DNA of 64,000 bases, from assembly GCF_037300705.1 (NCBI RefSeq), contig NZ_CP147776.1, forward strand, positions 2,046,001-2,110,000. The letters are read 5' to 3'. Within the stretch, counting starts at the first letter, position 1. Each line of letters starts with the position of its first letter. The DNA comes from Massilia sp. W12 (lineage in GTDB: Bacteria; Pseudomonadota; Gammaproteobacteria; Burkholderiales; Burkholderiaceae_D). A model generated the notes under the pieces. That model ran no database searches. It worked only from the letters and a program-made list of their open reading frames with translations, and was not told where the DNA came from. Positions 63,571 through 64,000 of the stretch are shown in pieces. The translations under genes were made by a program, and so were the position numbers.

Positions 63571-64000
63571 GAGAACTCTCAGGAAATTGTGTGTGCGGTT
63601 CAGGCTGGCATCGACCGGAAATAATTTAAATTACTCCCAGCAGTCAAAGAGGATAGCGATGATAAATCAGGAAAGTTCCCGATATCAGGAAATTTTTAAA
63701 AAAAGCAAAGAGTGTTGGCGATTCGCAACGGGTAGTTTCCTTTGCTGTGATCCAGTCACAAGACTGGAGGCGCAGTTCTTGCCCTTGATATGCCAAATCT
63801 ATAAGCTGCAAAAGGCAAGGACAGACCCCGTCTTCGATGGCGAACCATTCACCTGTAAAAATAGCCCACCACAGCCCAAGGTCAGGGCTTTTCCAAGTAA
63901 CGGTTCAGATCCAGGCTTCGTTACGCTAGCCCGAATCTAAACGTAGTCCTCAGAACGCATGTGCGGCGGATTTTGTATAAATCCATATCATAATAATGCT
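63571..64000. other. Right-edge region without a firmly supported gene
   Basis: A plus-strand frame from 63659 to 63940 (MINQESSRYQEIFKKSKECW) has AGGA upstream and could encode a 93-residue hypothetical protein. Its second half runs through the short repeat at 63793-63822 and lacks protein-like features, so I do not list it as a gene. The rest shows nothing I recognise. Confidence 0.35.
63793..63822. repeat. Short direct repeat, copy 2
   Basis: CCAAATCTATAAGCTGCAAA followed by AGGCAAGGACA matches 62358-62388. The two copies flank the membrane protein and small gene. Confidence 0.4.

Noticed and set aside
1-64000. CRISPR arrays, tRNA or rRNA genes
   Set aside because: No regularly spaced repeats and no tRNA- or rRNA-like sequence was recognised on reading; a covariance-model scan was not possible here.

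Overview
The window looks like chromosomal DNA of a Gram-negative betaproteobacterium, probably Burkholderiales. It has moderate GC, an rpsO-pnp pair, a homogentisate pathway, an alpha-2-macroglobulin/PbpC pair, outer-membrane barrel proteins and several lipoproteins. Conserved blocks alternate with accessory blocks. No rRNA, tRNA, CRISPR array, intact insertion sequence or replication origin was recognised.

Region 1-8613 (minus strand) is accessory and resembles a defence island. It holds a type I restriction-modification operon, hsdM-hsdS-hsdR, with hsdR running off the left edge. Upstream of it lies a compact three-gene cassette: a small protein that looks like a permuted papain-fold hydrolase, then two class IV (HDAC11-like) deacylase paralogues. 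The first paralogue has lost two of the three zinc ligands and the second keeps all three. The first two genes overlap by ATGA. I regard this cassette as the best candidate for an undescribed system.

Region 8867-12498 is metabolic: hmgA-fahA for homogentisate breakdown, then a PEP-mutase/isocitrate-lyase family gene. Region 12386-19250 is a rearranged tandem duplication. The order is PEP-mutase gene, remnant of a DUF4214 gene, a GntR-ABC transporter cassette with its own promoter and operator, a decayed outer-membrane barrel copy, a PEP-mutase 3' remnant, the intact TolB-propeller/DUF4214 gene, and the intact barrel gene. Region 19878-23756 holds a lipoprotein pair and several little-characterised envelope genes. 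Region 24146-32589 is the classical periplasmic-protection operon of a bacterial alpha-2-macroglobulin (thioester CTEQ) with penicillin-binding protein 1C, followed by a small KTSC protein.

After 1.9 kb of AT-rich DNA without convincing genes, 34915-49491 is a polycyclic tetramate macrolactam (PTM) type biosynthetic cluster. It has one 3108-residue KS-AT-DH-KR-ACP-C-A-PCP-TE synthase whose adenylation code reads as ornithine, an MFS exporter, and two phytoene-desaturase-like FAD enzymes of the kind that close PTM carbocycles. No alcohol-dehydrogenase-type cyclase, hydroxylase or P450 is present, which suggests a product with few rings. A three-gene operon of unknown function (50183-54595) follows; it encodes a 164-residue protein, a 205-residue lipoprotein and a 1089-residue coiled-coil lipoprotein.

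Region 54647-60806 is mostly housekeeping: tautomerase, ABM monooxygenase, BamE-like lipoprotein, rpsO, pnp, thermonuclease-like protein and glycerate 2-kinase. The right end (60990-64000) is accessory again. It holds an AHH-family nuclease toxin with a DUF1629/Imm11-like immunity gene, a small unrecognised gene, and a membrane protein whose C-terminal tail is displaced into the -1 frame at a run of six T.
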